Notes under the pieces: model-generated | What the model saw: only the letters and a program-made list of their open reading frames with translations | Told to the model about the DNA's origin: nothing | The model's database searches: none | Shown: positions 5,808 to 13,392 of the stretch, piece by piece | How the letters are laid out: each line of letters begins with the position of its first letter | How positions within the stretch are numbered: the first letter of the stretch is position 1 | Program-made: the position numbers and the translations under genes | NCBI GenBank assembly: GCA_964490435.1 | Contig: CAZBCF010000034.1 | Location: 1-15,911, forward strand | Length of the DNA: 15,911 nucleotides | Source: IMCC26077 sp964490435 | GTDB lineage: Bacteria; Actinomycetota; Actinomycetes; Nanopelagicales; Nanopelagicaceae | Reading direction: 5' to 3'

Positions 5808-7102
5808 TGGGCCACATTTCCCTTCTCTTCTTCTATTGACTCATTCTCGATCAACACGGTGCCAACCCGCTTGCGTCGTCCGACGGGTCGCTCAGCGGTG
5901 AAGCGCCACTGCCCTATCGTAATCTCACTTCCAGGTATCGGGACTTGGCCGATATGTTTTCCGAGCAGACCTCCGAGAGTATCTACCGCATCTTTATCTT
6001 CTTCGGCGAACTCGATTCCTAATTCACTCTCTAGATCTTCTAGGTGAATCCGCGCCTTCGCCCGATATTTACGTTCGCTCAGTTGTTCTAGTTGTTCGTC
6101 ATCGCCATCGTCGAACTCGTCAGAAATCTCGCCGACGATCTCTTCGAGGATATCCTCGATGGTGACTAGTCCGGCAGTGCCTCCATACTCATCGACAACG
6201 ATTGCCAAGTGAATCTGTTCTGATTGCATCTCCTTGAGCAATTCATCAGCCATCTTGTTCTCTGGGACGAAGTTCGCCGCTCGCATCAACTCAGCAACTG
6301 TCTCATTCTGCTCAGCATCGCGGAAATCATGACTACGTTTGGCCAGATCTTTGATGTAGGCAATCCCAACGACATCATCGAGATCAGCACCAATCACAGG
6401 GATGCGCGAATAACCCGAACGCAACGCGAGTGAAAGTGCTTGCCGAAGCGTCTTATCCTTTTCGATATAAACCATCTCAGTTCTCGGCACCATTACCTCG
6501 CGAACCAACGTATCCCCTAGTTCGAAAACCGAATGGATCATCTCGTGCTCATCCTCTTCGACAAAGCCCCGTTCACGCGCTTGGTCTACGAGATCTCGAA
6601 ACTCTGCCTCGGTCGCGAATGGCCCTTGTTTAAAGCCTTTTCCAGGGGTGATTGCATTTCCGAGCGCAATCAGCACTCGAGTCACAGGCGAGAGCACTCT
6701 TGCCAGGAGCACTGCCACGACCGCACCGGGCAAAGCCCACTTCTCAGGGTGCTGCCGCCCCAAGGTCCGCGGCCCCACCCCGACTAATACGTAAGAGGCA
6801 ACGACCATAATCAACACAGTCACGGCGAGAGCCTCACGTTGATTATTGATTTGATTAAGTGCAACTTGTGCGACCAATGCTGCCGCACCGAACTCAGCAG
6901 TCTTGCGGACTAATAACACCACATTCAAGAACCTCGATGGCTCTGCAGAGAATTTCAGTAAGGCGCGCGCACCGCGTTTACCACCTGCGCTGCGCTCCTC
7001 GATGAAGACTCGGGATAACGATCCCAGTGCGCTCTCAGTTCCGGCAAGGAAGCCCGCGAATACCAGCAGGCTCAGGATGAGTAAAAGTTCAGCAAAATTC
7101 AT
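5804..7102 (-). CDS. CNNM/CBS-domain membrane protein (hemolysin C/CorC-like transporter family)
   Basis: The 432-residue protein has the full CNNM layout. An N-terminal DUF21 membrane domain has hydrophobic segments at about 3-26, 60-82, 91-112 and 122-150. Two CBS domains follow (about 203-260 and 265-325, with REVMVPRTEMVYI and the VVDEYGGTAGLVTIEDILEE region), then an acidic linker (about 326-340) and a C-terminal CorC_HlyC domain (about 345-420). Family members bind adenine nucleotides and are implicated in magnesium export or homeostasis; the hemolysin name is historical. It starts one base into the ybeY stop (TGATG) and ends in a 4-base ATGA overlap with the deaminase-like gene, so all three are probably coupled. 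The order ybeY-CBS is widely conserved. Confidence 0.93.
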   Translation of the reverse strand: MNFAELLLILSLLVFAGFLAGTESALGSLSRVFIEERSAGGKRGARALLKFSAEPSRFLNVVLLVRKTAEFGAAALVAQVALNQINNQREALAVTVLIMVVASYVLVGVGPRTLGRQHPEKWALPGAVVAVLLARVLSPVTRVLIALGNAITPGKGFKQGPFATEAEFRDLVDQARERGFVEEDEHEMIHSVFELGDTLVREVMVPRTEMVYIEKDKTLRQALSLALRSGYSRIPVIGADLDDVVGIAYIKDLAKRSHDFRDAEQNETVAELMRAANFVPENKMADELLKEMQSEQIHLAIVVDEYGGTAGLVTIEDILEEIVGEISDEFDDGDDEQLEQLSERKYRAKARIHLEDLESELGIEFAEEDKDAVDTLGGLLGKHIGQVPIPGSEITIGQWRFTAERPVGRRKRVGTVLIENESIEEEKGNVAQ

Positions 7103-7560
7103 CAGAGTCCTGCTCGCTTGTCGTTCCAGTCGGCGATGATCTCTTTCTGTAGCCCGAACATTTCGCGCTCCTGTTGCTCATCAAGATGATCGAAGCCAAG
7201 CAGGTGCAAAATGCCATGCACCAACAAAATATGTAATTCGTCCTCGAATCTGTGTCCAACGGTCGTGGCCTGACGCTGAGCAACGCTTGGACAGAGCACG
7301 ATATCCCCAAGCGTCGCCTTATCTTCGACAAAGACTTGACCGGGACGAAGTTCATCGATTGGGAAGGAGAGCACGTCAGTCGGGCCCTCCTCGTCCATCC
7401 ATTCGATATGCAATCGTTCCATCTCAGCCTCATCGACTGCCACAATTGAGAGCTCTATCCGTGGATCAATTCTCATGAATTCGATTGCATGCGCGGCTAA
7501 GGAACGTAAATCGCCCTCCGAGCAAGCGATATCACTCTCGTTCTCGAACAGGATGGGCAC
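7102..7560 (-). CDS. ybeY: endoribonuclease YbeY, rRNA maturation factor
   Basis: YbeY is a single-strand metallo-endoribonuclease needed for 16S rRNA 3'-end maturation and 70S quality control. The zinc site HGILHLLGFDH gives H115, H119 and H125, the complete H-x3-H-x5-H motif. The 152-residue length is normal. It starts at a GTG immediately after the phoH stop (zero gap), with AAGGA 8 bases upstream inside phoH. It overlaps the CBS gene by one base. The adjacency to phoH is conserved across bacteria and suggests joint work in RNA turnover. Confidence 0.96.
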   Translation of the reverse strand: MPILFENESDIACSEGDLRSLAAHAIEFMRIDPRIELSIVAVDEAEMERLHIEWMDEEGPTDVLSFPIDELRPGQVFVEDKATLGDIVLCPSVAQRQATTVGHRFEDELHILLVHGILHLLGFDHLDEQQEREMFGLQKEIIADWNDKRAGL

Positions 7561-8553
7561 TTAGCGATCCTTGGGAACTGGGCGCGGGCGTAGGGAAAGT
7601 GCAGCATTTTCTTCATCGAATTTCTCATAGGCCTCGACGATATCTGCAACAATCTTGTGCCGAACCACATCTTCGCTCGTGAGTTCGATGAAGTCCAAGT
7701 CGATGACATTGCCTAAAATATCGCGCACGACGCGTAATCCAGATTTGATACCGCTAGGAAGATCGACCTGGGTTATATCTCCTGTGATGACCATTTTTGA
7801 TCCAAAACCCAGACGAGTGAGGAACATCTTCATCTGCTCAGGCGAGGTGTTCTGTGCCTCATCGAGAATGATGAAAGAATCGTTGAGCGTGCGACCTCGC
7901 ATATATGCAAGGGGTGCGATTTCGATTGTCCCGTTTGCGACAAGTTTAGGGATTGAATCTGGATCCATCATGTCGTGCAGCGCATCGAAGAGCGGGCGCA
8001 GATAAGGATCGATCTTCTCGTGCAACGTACCTGGGAGAAATCCAAGCCGTTCTCCAGCTTCAACCGCGGGGCGAGTGAGGATGATTCGGCTCACTTGCTT
8101 CGATTGAAGCGCTTGCACCGCTTTCGCAACTGCTAGATAAGTCTTTCCACTTCCGGCAGGGCCGATCCCAAAGACAATGGTGTTCTTATCGATTGAATCA
8201 ACATAATGTTTTTGATTGAGCGTCTTTGGCCTGATGGTTCGACCTCGATTGCTAAGGATGTTCAATGAGAGCACCTCGGCAGGAAGGGAGTTCCCTCGGA
8301 GCATTTTCACGCTTTGTTGTAAGCCTTCTGGTGTCACTGCTTGTCCACGTTCGACCAGAAGAGTGAGTTGCTCGATTAATTTCTGAAAGGAGTGCAGATC
8401 CGCTCTTTCGCCGCGTACATGGAGCTCATGGCCACGAAAGGTGATGTCAAGTGTTGGAAATGCTCGCTCGAGCGCTCGAAGGTTGGCATCGGCAGGACCA
8501 AAGAGCGCCACAGGCGAGAGCCCCTTAGGGAGCGTGATGGTGACTTTGTCCAT
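7561..8553 (-). CDS. phoH: PhoH-family P-loop ATPase
   Basis: PhoH-like proteins are ATPases with an N-terminal KH-like region and a C-terminal helicase-like P-loop domain, linked to RNA metabolism with YbeY. With the ATG at 8553 the protein has 330 residues and starts MDKVTITLPKG. Walker A is GPAGSGKT (131-138), Walker B is LDEAQN (230-235), and RPAVEAGERLGFLPG follows at about 161-175. A longer open frame reaches 8682, but its first 43 residues would overlap the HIT gene out of frame and look unlike PhoH, so I reject it. The start lies 10 bases after the HIT stop. TAGACT lies 7 bases before the ATG without a clear ribosome site, so an internal leaderless promoter is possible. Confidence 0.95.
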   Translation of the reverse strand: MDKVTITLPKGLSPVALFGPADANLRALERAFPTLDITFRGHELHVRGERADLHSFQKLIEQLTLLVERGQAVTPEGLQQSVKMLRGNSLPAEVLSLNILSNRGRTIRPKTLNQKHYVDSIDKNTIVFGIGPAGSGKTYLAVAKAVQALQSKQVSRIILTRPAVEAGERLGFLPGTLHEKIDPYLRPLFDALHDMMDPDSIPKLVANGTIEIAPLAYMRGRTLNDSFIILDEAQNTSPEQMKMFLTRLGFGSKMVITGDITQVDLPSGIKSGLRVVRDILGNVIDLDFIELTSEDVVRHKIVADIVEAYEKFDEENAALSLRPRPVPKDR

Positions 8554-8560
8554 TGCAATA

Positions 8561-8566
8561 AGTCTA
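8561..8566 (-). promoter_or_regulatory. candidate leaderless -10 for phoH
   Basis: TAGACT on the minus strand lies 7 bases before the phoH ATG and overlaps the HIT stop codon. No Shine-Dalgarno is evident. It is a single-hexamer match and phoH may instead rely on read-through, so confidence is low. Confidence 0.25.
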
Positions 8567-8917
8567 GCCTGGCGGCCAACTAAAGGCTCTGCCAGAGATG
8601 AGGTGCAGGTGGGCGTGGAAGACGCTCTGCCCCGCGCCCGCGCCGGTGTTGAACACCAGGCGATAGTCAGCGATTCCTTCACGCGTAGTCACCTGATCTA
8701 CTAAAGCAAAAAGCGCGGCAAGCTCATCTGGATTTCTACGGTGGAGCGCAACAGCGTTCTCTTCATGTCTGCGCGGCAGAATCAAGAAATGGGTAGGCGC
8801 TACGGGGGCAATATCGGCGATAGCAATCGCACTTTCGTTAGAGGCTAGATGTGGTGCTGGTATTTCACCAGCGATGATCTTGCAGAAAATGCAATCAACT
8901 TCTTGGGTGTCAGCCAT
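8564..8917 (-). CDS. HIT-family nucleotide hydrolase (HINT-like)
   Basis: The 117-residue protein is a histidine-triad hydrolase, a family acting on nucleoside phosphoramidates and related nucleotides. The triad HAHLH gives H101, H103 and H105, followed by LISGR. The N-terminal CIFCKIIAGEIPAP includes the C9/C12 pair often seen in HINT proteins. The C-terminus FSWPPG matches HINT ends. It starts 3 bases after the rsmE stop with AAGGAG upstream, and phoH follows after 10 bases. The family is clear; the natural substrate is unknown. Confidence 0.94.
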   Translation of the reverse strand: MADTQEVDCIFCKIIAGEIPAPHLASNESAIAIADIAPVAPTHFLILPRRHEENAVALHRRNPDELAALFALVDQVTTREGIADYRLVFNTGAGAGQSVFHAHLHLISGRAFSWPPG

Positions 8918-8920
8918 CTC

Positions 8921-9643
8921 TCACCACTCCTTCGTCAATATCTTCAGCGCACCTAAGGCGATTGCACCGGCAAGGTCAGCACGGATGACTGGATCGCCAA
9001 GTTTTACCAATGGTATTCCAGTCGAATGCAACGTCTCTACCTCGTCGGCGCTTAGACCACCTTCAGGACCGATGATTGCCAGTATGTGGTGGACGTTAGA
9101 GAGCCCACTTATCTCATGTATCTCGCTTAAAGACCTTGTCGCACTTTCATGAAAGGCAATCAACGCATCGAATTGCGATCCCTTGTCGAGAACTCCATCA
9201 AGAGTCGTCATAGCAGAAAGTTCTGGTAGCCGCGCTCGACGAGATTGTCGCGCTGCTGCACTCACTACCTCTCGCCACTTATCGTTCTTATCGAGTGCGC
9301 CAATCGAACGTTGCGCCTGCCATGGGATGATGGCATCGGCCCCGGCTTGCACTAATTGATCGAGCGCTGCTTTTTGGTTATCACCCTTGAGCACCGCTTG
9401 CGCGATGGTAATTGACACCTTCGCAGATTTGTCTTGGCCGCGATTTTGAACGTGTAGCGTCAACGTATCTTTTGCGACACTGGTGATTGGTCCTTCGACC
9501 CAGTTGCCAACTCCATCAGCGAATCTAACTACTTCGCCCTTTTGCACTCGCAGGACTGATATCGCATGATGCGCCTGCGCCCCACGAAGTTCAATCGCTG
9601 CCTGCGTAATCTCTTCGGGGGTGACGAAGAACAAGGTGAGCAC
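8921..9643 (-). CDS. rsmE: 16S rRNA (uracil-1498-N3)-methyltransferase
   Basis: RsmE is a SPOUT-class, SAM-dependent enzyme methylating U1498 in the small subunit decoding region. The 240-residue length fits. A PUA-like N-terminal domain (about 1-70) precedes the knotted domain with IIPWQAQRS (105-113), AARQSRR (130-136), IGPEGGLSADE (191-201) and LGDPVIRADLA (215-225). The final motif is usually close to LGxRILRxETA, so RADLA is a divergent version. The start is a GTG two bases after the dnaJ stop (TAACGGTG), implying coupling. HIT follows after 3 bases. Confidence 0.95.
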   Translation of the reverse strand: MLTLFFVTPEEITQAAIELRGAQAHHAISVLRVQKGEVVRFADGVGNWVEGPITSVAKDTLTLHVQNRGQDKSAKVSITIAQAVLKGDNQKAALDQLVQAGADAIIPWQAQRSIGALDKNDKWREVVSAAARQSRRARLPELSAMTTLDGVLDKGSQFDALIAFHESATRSLSEIHEISGLSNVHHILAIIGPEGGLSADEVETLHSTGIPLVKLGDPVIRADLAGAIALGALKILTKEW

Positions 9644-9645
9644 CG

Positions 9646-10761
9646 TTATCGACCTAGCGCCTCTTTCAAGCGAGAGAAGAACCCAGTCTCACCACCTTGC
9701 GAATTACTGACGAACGCGCGCTCTTTATCCCCACGTAATTCGGCGAATGAACGAAGGATGTCGGCTTCTTTCTCGGATAGTTTCGTCGGAATGACCACCT
9801 CAACATGAACGAATAGATCACCACGGCCGCTTCCACGTAATCGAGTGATGCCCTTGCCTCGGATTGGGATTGTGGTACCACTTTGAGTGCCCTGCGGAAT
9901 ATTCACTTCGAGTGCGCCATCGAGGCTCTCGATCTCAACGGTCGTGCCTAAGGCAGCATCAACCATCGAGATCGCTAACGGCGTATGCAGATCATCGCCA
10001 TCGCGAACTAAACTCTCATGGCTTTGCACGTGTACTTCGACATACAAGTCACCGCTGGGGCCTCCACCTGGACCAACCTCGCCTTTACCCGAAAGTTGGA
10101 TTCGATTGCCATCATCGATTCCGGCAGGAACGTTTATCTGCAGCGTTGATCGCGATCGGACGCGACCATCGCCAGCGCATTCACCGCATGGTTGTTTAAT
10201 GGTGGTGCCAAAACCCTGACAATTCGCGCACGGACGCGAGGTCATCATTTGGCCAAGAATCGAACGAGTGACTTGTTGAACCTCGCCTCGACCGCGGCAG
10301 AGCTCGCACGTTGATGGCGAAGTGCCGGGAGCGCAACCAGTACCAGTACATACTTCGCACGCCACTGCGGTCTCGACTGTCAGTTCACGTTCGGCGCCAA
10401 ATGCTGCCTCGTCTAGAGTGATATCGATTCGAATGAGGGCATCTTGTCCGCGGCGTACCCGAGCCCGCGGTCCACGTGATCCGCCACCGCCGAAGAATGC
10501 ATCCATGATGTCACCGAAGCCAAAGCCCCCACCAAAACCACCACCGAATCCGGCATCACCGCCCATGTCATAGCTGCGCCGCTTCTCTGGATCGCTCAAG
10601 ATCTCATAGGCATGTGTGACTTCTTTGAAGCGCTCCTGCGAACGCGGATCTGGGTTGACATCAGGATGTAGCTCTCGCGCTAACTTTCGATAAGCGCGTT
10701 TGATGTCGTCGGCAGTTGCATCATGTGTGATACCAAGCGCGGCATAGTGATCTTGAGCCAC
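9646..10761 (-). CDS. dnaJ: DnaJ co-chaperone (hrcA-linked DnaJ2 type)
   Basis: DnaJ delivers unfolded proteins to DnaK and stimulates its ATPase. The 371-residue protein is a complete type I DnaJ. It has a J domain with HPD at 32-34, a glycine/phenylalanine stretch at about 67-95 with repeated GGGFG units, and four zinc-binding C-x-x-C repeats (C135/138, C152/155, C178/181, C192/195), then the substrate-binding C-terminal domains. The start is a GTG sharing one base with the hrcA stop (TAGTG), with AGAGGAAA as ribosome site. Position after hrcA marks it as the paralogue usually called dnaJ2 in Actinobacteria. A CIRCE operator upstream of hrcA should make it heat inducible. Confidence 0.96.
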   Translation of the reverse strand: MAQDHYAALGITHDATADDIKRAYRKLARELHPDVNPDPRSQERFKEVTHAYEILSDPEKRRSYDMGGDAGFGGGFGGGFGFGDIMDAFFGGGGSRGPRARVRRGQDALIRIDITLDEAAFGAERELTVETAVACEVCTGTGCAPGTSPSTCELCRGRGEVQQVTRSILGQMMTSRPCANCQGFGTTIKQPCGECAGDGRVRSRSTLQINVPAGIDDGNRIQLSGKGEVGPGGGPSGDLYVEVHVQSHESLVRDGDDLHTPLAISMVDAALGTTVEIESLDGALEVNIPQGTQSGTTIPIRGKGITRLRGSGRGDLFVHVEVVIPTKLSEKEADILRSFAELRGDKERAFVSNSQGGETGFFSRLKEALGR

Positions 10762-11780
10762 TAGATTTCCTCTTGCAAGAATCGACTAACGTAGCGCGCC
10801 ACTGCACCAACTGCACTCATCGAGGTTGGATAGTCCATCCGAGTTGGCCCAATAATTCCCAATGTGGCAACAGCATCGCCGGTTGGACCATAGCCGGTGG
10901 TAATCACGCTTGTGGAGTGCAATTTCTTATCTTCTTGCTCATGGCCGATGCGCACCTTCATCTCATCGACCGCCTCGCCGAGTAAGCGCAGAAGCACAAC
11001 TTGCTCTTCCAAGGCTTCAAGGACGGGGTGAACACTTTCATGGAAATCTGGTGCATGCTTGGCAAGATTTGAGGTACCTGAAATAACTACTCGTTCTTCA
11101 TTTCGTTCTATTGCCATCTCAAGAATCACCGAGATGATGGCGCGTACATTGTTTCTGTTGGGCGGTTCTGTGCCCGCGAAATTCTCTACAAATGATTCGA
11201 GAAGAATGGGTAGTGCGGATAGCTTCTTGCCTTGTGCTAAAGCATTCAATCGCGTCCGGATATCGGCGAGCGCACTTTCGCTCATTGACGTCGCAAGATC
11301 AAGGACTCGTTGCTCAACCCGTCCGGTATCTGCGATCAGCACGAGCATCAACCGAGTTGGTGCCAATGAAATCACTTCGATGTGGCGCACCGATGAACGC
11401 TTCAATGAGGGATACTGCACAATTGCTACTTGATGGGTGACTTGTGCGAGTAACCGCACTGTCCTTGCGACGACGTCATCAAGGTCAACTGCCCCTTCGA
11501 GAAATTTGTCGATGGCGCGGCGCTCGGGCGCTGAAAGTGGTTTTACTGTCGACAGCCGATCGACGAAGACTCGATAGCCCAGGTCGGTGGGGATTCGACC
11601 GGCGCTGGTGTGCGGCTGAATGATTAGGCCCTCATCTTCAAGGGCTGCCATTTCGTTGCGAATTGTCGCTGGCGAGATGCTCAAACCATGTCGTGCGGCA
11701 AGAACTTTGGAGCCAACTGGCTCATGGGTGGCGACGTAGTCCTCGACAATGGCGCGCAGGATTTCCATCCGACGCTCCAT
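10761..11780 (-). CDS. hrcA: heat-inducible transcription repressor HrcA
   Basis: HrcA binds CIRCE operators and represses chaperone genes; GroEL assists its folding. The 339-residue length is normal. The N-terminal winged helix spans about 1-75 and carries the family signature SPATIRNEMAALEDEG (36-51) and HTSAGRIPTDLGYRVFVD (57-74). GAF-like and insert domains follow. The ATG is preceded by a GGGGG ribosome site. A CIRCE element ends 28 bases upstream of the start, so autorepression is expected. It heads a minus-strand series that runs without a visible terminator to the tRNAs near 3015. Confidence 0.97.
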   Translation of the reverse strand: MERRMEILRAIVEDYVATHEPVGSKVLAARHGLSISPATIRNEMAALEDEGLIIQPHTSAGRIPTDLGYRVFVDRLSTVKPLSAPERRAIDKFLEGAVDLDDVVARTVRLLAQVTHQVAIVQYPSLKRSSVRHIEVISLAPTRLMLVLIADTGRVEQRVLDLATSMSESALADIRTRLNALAQGKKLSALPILLESFVENFAGTEPPNRNNVRAIISVILEMAIERNEERVVISGTSNLAKHAPDFHESVHPVLEALEEQVVLLRLLGEAVDEMKVRIGHEQEDKKLHSTSVITTGYGPTGDAVATLGIIGPTRMDYPTSMSAVGAVARYVSRFLQEEI

Positions 11781-11808
11781 AGCAGACCCCCTCGACTGGA
11801 CTGGGGAG

Positions 11809-11835
11809 TTAGCACTTACTCCCTCTGAGTGCCAA
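11809..11835. promoter_or_regulatory. CIRCE operator upstream of hrcA
   Basis: The plus strand reads TTAGCACTT, nine bases, then GAGTGCCAA. The consensus is TTAGCACTC-N9-GAGTGCTAA, so 16 of 18 arm positions match and the spacing is exact. It lies 28 bases before the hrcA ATG. This is the binding site of the HrcA repressor encoded just downstream. Confidence 0.95.
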
Positions 11836-11840
11836 TTTTA
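11835..11840 (-). promoter_or_regulatory. candidate hrcA -10 element
   Basis: TAAAAT on the minus strand (11840-11835) matches the -10 consensus at five of six positions and touches the outer edge of the CIRCE element. This would put the transcription start inside CIRCE, the usual arrangement for repression by HrcA. No good -35 hexamer is seen 16-18 bases upstream. Confidence 0.5.
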
Positions 11841-11849
11841 GGGGGTAAG

Positions 11850-12200
11850 TCAGATAGTTACGAGCGCAATGGAGGCACAGGTGAGCAGGATGAAGGCGGG
11901 CAGACCTGAGGCAGCCTTTTTCGCGCGAAAGTGCAGGATTAAAGCGACCGCCATGGTGCACCATACGCCAACGAGGGATAACCACTGAATCGCGTTAGTG
12001 AACCAAGAGTCGTAAAGCCCAATTACCAACCCCAATGAGAGGAGCACCTCGAAGAATCCGACGAGTCGTGCAATTCCATCAGGAACATTCACATCACGTG
12101 TACCTGATAGTCCTTTGTCACTACCACTCGCCTTGGAGATTCCTGATAGCAAGAAAACTAAGGCTAAGAAGCCTGTGAGAACGAGGTTAAGCGTCTGCAT
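11850..12200 (-). CDS. DoxX-like small integral membrane protein
   Basis: The 116-residue protein has four hydrophobic segments at about 3-22, 42-63, 68-91 and 97-116. The first carries LVFLLSGISKASG, typical of DoxX/DoxX-like proteins (a conserved G-x-x-K after the first helix). The second has GFFEVLLSLGLVIGLY, also usual for the family. DoxX-like proteins are membrane proteins of mostly unknown function, some linked to redox or oxidative stress. It lies between hemW and hrcA. TAGTAT lies 6 bases before its ATG and no ribosome site is visible, so a leaderless mRNA is likely. The hemW stop is 13 bases upstream. Confidence 0.75.
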   Translation of the reverse strand: MQTLNLVLTGFLALVFLLSGISKASGSDKGLSGTRDVNVPDGIARLVGFFEVLLSLGLVIGLYDSWFTNAIQWLSLVGVWCTMAVALILHFRAKKAASGLPAFILLTCASIALVTI

Positions 12201-12206
12201 GCGCTC

Positions 12207-12212
12207 ATACTA
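12207..12212 (-). promoter_or_regulatory. candidate leaderless -10 for the DoxX-like gene
   Basis: TAGTAT (12212-12207, minus strand) is followed by 6 bases and the ATG, with no Shine-Dalgarno. It lies in the short gap after the hemW stop. The spacing matches other starts in this window. Confidence 0.4.
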
Positions 12213-12213
12213 C

Positions 12214-13368
12214 CTAGTCCGCCGAAGAAATCACTTCTCGAACGACCCGGTCAGCTAAAAGTCGCCCTTTCTGAGACAGTACAGCGCGACCAGCATTCCA
12301 TTCATCGGAAAGGAATAAGTCGAGTTGGTGAAATTCATCTAGAACGGCACGTTGATCTCGTTGGAATCTTGATAACTCGATACCCGCGCGCATCCGGATA
12401 CGTAACATCAAATCTTCAGTCGCCTGGTCTTTACTCGAGAGAGTTTCGCGTCCAGATTCAGGAGGATTGCCCATGCTCAGAGAATCGATATACGACTTCG
12501 GGTGCTTGAGATTCCACCACCGCTCACCATTTACATGTGAGTGTGCACCGGCACCAAGTCCCCACCAATCTTCACTCAACCAATAGGCCTGGTTGTGTCG
12601 ACACTCATGTCCTACTTTCGCCCAGTTACTTAACTCGTACCAATCAAATCCTGCTGCGCTCATCTTTTTATCGAGCATCAGATATTTCTCGGCAGTCTCA
12701 TCGTCATGTGGCATCACAATCTGGCCTCGCTTTACCGCAGCGCCGAATTTCGTACCCTGCTCAACAATCAACGCGTATGCACTTAAATGATCGATAGGCA
12801 GAGAGAGTGCATAATCCAAAGACTCTCTAAAATCTGCGAGGCTCTCTCCTGGCGTTCCGTAAATCAAATCCATACTGATTGAATCAAAACCGGCTGCACG
12901 TGCGGCGTGGATCACATCACCCACACGCGATGCATCATGGGTGCGATCAAGAATTTGCAACACATGTGGTTTTACTGACTGCACTCCGAATGAGATACGG
13001 TTGAAACCCACCTCACGCAGTTGCTCGAGTGATTGAGCATCGACCGAGTCAGGGTTAGCCTCGGTAGTAATCTCGCAATCGTGCGCCAAACCAAATAATT
13101 CACCGAGAGATGTGAGCACGCGACCTAAATGTGCCGGCGGAAGAAGGGTAGGCGTACCTCCACCGAAAAAGATCGTCGAAATCTCACGCTTACCCAATCG
13201 TTGTCGCGCTATGGATGCCTCAGTAACGAGAGCATCGATATAGCCCTCGGAGACTGCCGCTACTGAATCAACACCATTCTTGAGCTCACCTGGGGTGTAG
13301 GTATTGAAGTCACAGTACCCACACCGCTTCACGCAATAAGGAATATGGACGTAAACGGAGAGCGACAC
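12214..13368 (-). CDS. hemW: HemW, radical-SAM haem chaperone (HemN-like)
   Basis: The 384-residue protein has the radical-SAM cluster motif C12-x3-C16-x2-C19 (YCVKRCGYCDF), GGGTPT at 69-74 for SAM binding, TTEANP at 101-106, and a HemN_C-type C-terminus. The HemW family was long annotated as oxygen-independent coproporphyrinogen oxidase. Members of this subgroup are thought to bind and hand over haem rather than oxidise coproporphyrinogen. The only start consistent with the frame is a GTG at 13368; an in-frame TGA lies a few codons upstream. TATAAA lies 9 bases before it, so the leader is a few bases at most. The order lepA-hemW-hrcA-dnaJ is typical of Actinobacteria; here a plus-strand membrane gene separates lepA and hemW. 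Confidence 0.93.
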   Translation of the reverse strand: MSLSVYVHIPYCVKRCGYCDFNTYTPGELKNGVDSVAAVSEGYIDALVTEASIARQRLGKREISTIFFGGGTPTLLPPAHLGRVLTSLGELFGLAHDCEITTEANPDSVDAQSLEQLREVGFNRISFGVQSVKPHVLQILDRTHDASRVGDVIHAARAAGFDSISMDLIYGTPGESLADFRESLDYALSLPIDHLSAYALIVEQGTKFGAAVKRGQIVMPHDDETAEKYLMLDKKMSAAGFDWYELSNWAKVGHECRHNQAYWLSEDWWGLGAGAHSHVNGERWWNLKHPKSYIDSLSMGNPPESGRETLSSKDQATEDLMLRIRMRAGIELSRFQRDQRAVLDEFHQLDLFLSDEWNAGRAVLSQKGRLLADRVVREVISSAD

Positions 13369-13377
13369 GTACGGAAG

Positions 13378-13385
13378 TTTATACT
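13378..13385. promoter_or_regulatory. shared -10 element of divergent hemW and DUF1624-like gene
   Basis: The eight bases TTTATACT read as TATACT on the plus strand (13380-13385), 7 bases before the GTG at 13393. On the minus strand they read as TATAAA (13383-13378), 9 bases before the hemW GTG at 13368. Both match the -10 consensus at five of six positions. Neither gene has a Shine-Dalgarno, so both transcripts would be leaderless or nearly so. No convincing -35 is present in either direction. RNA polymerase could presumably use only one direction at a time. Confidence 0.5.
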
Positions 13386-13392
13386 CATCACC

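Noticed and set aside
8554..8682. 43-residue N-terminal extension of the phoH open frame
   Set aside because: It overlaps the HIT gene in another frame, looks unlike PhoH proteins, and the ATG at 8553 gives a normal PhoH N-terminus.
10501..10560. Low-complexity repeat-like tract inside dnaJ
   Set aside because: It encodes the normal glycine/phenylalanine linker of DnaJ (repeated GGGFG), not a DNA repeat element.
13345..13392. Upstream ATG start for the DUF1624-like gene
   Set aside because: It lies inside the hemW start region and before the TATACT element; the GTG at 13393 has ideal leaderless spacing.
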